From Candidatus Woesearchaeota archaeon (lineage in GTDB: Archaea; Nanobdellota; Nanobdellia; Woesearchaeales; GW2011-AR9), in contig JACPCC010000046.1 of NCBI GenBank assembly GCA_016179995.1, positions 1 to 6,670 on the forward strand: a stretch of DNA of 6,670 bases. The letters run 5' to 3'. The translations under genes and the position numbers were made by a program. A model generated the notes under the pieces. It made no database searches and was not told the origin of the DNA. It was given only the letters and a program-made list of their open reading frames with translations. Each line of letters begins with the position of its first letter. Position 1 is the first letter of the stretch. Shown here piece by piece: positions 6,279-6,670 of the stretch.

Positions 6279-6285
6279 CACCTCT
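6279..6285 (-). promoter_or_regulatory. Strong ribosome binding site of the zinc-ribbon gene
   Basis: AGAGGTG on the minus strand, 6 nt before the ATG at 6272, is a close match to the archaeal Shine-Dalgarno consensus. It fixes the start at the ATG rather than at the GTG at 6281. It also shows that this genome uses Shine-Dalgarno initiation for some genes and apparently leaderless initiation for others. Confidence 0.75.
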
Positions 6286-6364
6286 GATTATTGTTAATTT
6301 AGATGTTATTATTAATGTTTATTTGTCATTAATATTGTTAGAGTGTAAAATTATTATTAATTAT

Positions 6365-6565
6365 TTAATTTTTTGCTAATCTTAAAGCATTCTGCAGTAA
6401 AGGGATTAAAGCATTATGGTTATAAATACCTATTGGCTGTCCCTGTTCGGTCTCAAAAACATAATTTATTTGAAGTTTTGAAGATTTCTCTTCTCTTAGT
6501 AATATATAATCAGTAACTTTAAGATTGTAACTGGCACAAAAAAAAATTAAATAAGGGGTATCCAT
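6365..6565 (-). CDS. Small hypothetical protein (66 aa)
   Basis: I do not recognise this protein. It starts MDTPYLIFFCASYNLKV and continues with alternating polar and hydrophobic strands (VTDYILLREE, LQINYVFETE), then a Gly-Ile-rich turn and a C-terminal amphipathic helix (NALIPLLQNALRLAKN). This strand-strand-helix pattern and its balanced charge look like a real small domain rather than a chance frame. There is no zinc motif and no clear membrane segment. The ATG at 6565 is the first start after an in-frame TAG. No clear Shine-Dalgarno sequence precedes it, and a weak TATA-like TTTATAAT (6648-6641) is rather far upstream. A possible plus-strand coding start at 6580 would leave only 14 nt between the two starts, which lowers confidence. 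It could be cotranscribed with the zinc-ribbon gene 92 nt downstream. Confidence 0.5.
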   Translation of the reverse strand: MDTPYLIFFCASYNLKVTDYILLREEKSSKLQINYVFETEQGQPIGIYNHNALIPLLQNALRLAKN

Positions 6566-6579
6566 CTTTACTTGTTCAT

Positions 6580-6670
6580 TTGGAAACTAAAAGTTTTGTT
6601 TTAGTTGTAAAGTTCAATTCAGAAACTGAAAAGGAAAAGATTATAAATTACTGTCAGAAAGAGAAGCTAC
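6580..6670 (+). CDS. Possible start of a divergent gene, cut off at the window edge
   Basis: From a TTG at 6580 the plus strand stays open to the edge and encodes METKSFVLVVKFNSETEKEK followed by IINYCQKEKL. A hydrophobic strand (SFVLVVKF) leading into an amphipathic helix looks like the start of a real alpha/beta domain. The frame has no in-frame ATG after the stop at 6520-6522, so the start would have to be TTG or another rare codon. A TATA-like AATATATAAT lies at 6501-6510, giving a predicted leader of about 50 nt; AAGGGG (6553-6558) is too far away to be a good ribosome binding site. Too little is visible to name a product, and the frame may be chance. Confidence 0.35.
   Translation, partial: METKSFVLVVKFNSETEKEKIINYCQKEKL

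Noticed and set aside
6273..6364. TATA box for the zinc-ribbon gene in the AT-rich spacer
   Set aside because: Several AT stretches such as ACATTAATAATAAC exist but none stands out from the background, so no promoter is called.

Overview
The window looks like a piece of an archaeal genome, most likely from the DPANN group (Woesearchaeota/Pacearchaeota-like). This is inferred from four things. The base composition is AT-rich. Several genes have archaeal TATA boxes (TTTATATA or TATTTAAATA) placed so that transcripts would be leaderless or nearly so. The methionyl-tRNA synthetase has four CxxC zinc pairs and a fused C-terminal EMAPII-type tRNA-binding domain. A large membrane-anchored protein begins with KRGQVTIFIIAGIILL, an N-terminus I associate with DPANN surface proteins. 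No 16S rRNA or search result is available to confirm the lineage.

All well-supported genes lie on the minus strand, so transcription runs from high to low coordinates. In that order: a 66-aa hypothetical protein (6565-6365); a 150-aa protein with two four-cysteine zinc ribbons and a charged tail (6272-5820), followed by a T-rich terminator candidate; metG, methionyl-tRNA synthetase, 760 aa (5652-3370); a two-gene toxin-antitoxin-like operon made of a 94-aa winged-helix protein (3241-2957) and a RelE/ParE-fold toxin (2951-2580); and an 806-aa pilin-like, membrane-anchored surface protein (2483-63). A possible divergent plus-strand gene start is cut off at the right edge (6580-6670).

The most notable point is the toxin. 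Read from a TTG start with a good Shine-Dalgarno sequence inside the end of the upstream gene, it would be a normal-length toxin of about 123 residues, but codon 30 is TAA in the same frame. Simple ORF calling therefore sees only an 83-aa C-terminal remnant. The upstream winged-helix gene, probably the antitoxin, is intact. This suggests a toxin-antitoxin module caught in decay, a mixed population, or a sequencing error.

Other points of interest are a Lys/Ser-rich 51-residue extension on MetRS containing a 36-nt repeat, an identical 12-bp TATA-region sequence in front of the toxin-antitoxin operon and the surface-protein gene, and a small tandem repeat spanning the metG stop codon. The genes do not form one pathway: translation (metG), a zinc-ribbon protein of unknown role, a selfish or stress module, and cell-surface structure sit side by side, mostly with their own promoters. 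No gene-free stretch exceeds 300 bases, and I see no tRNA, rRNA, CRISPR array or insertion sequence.
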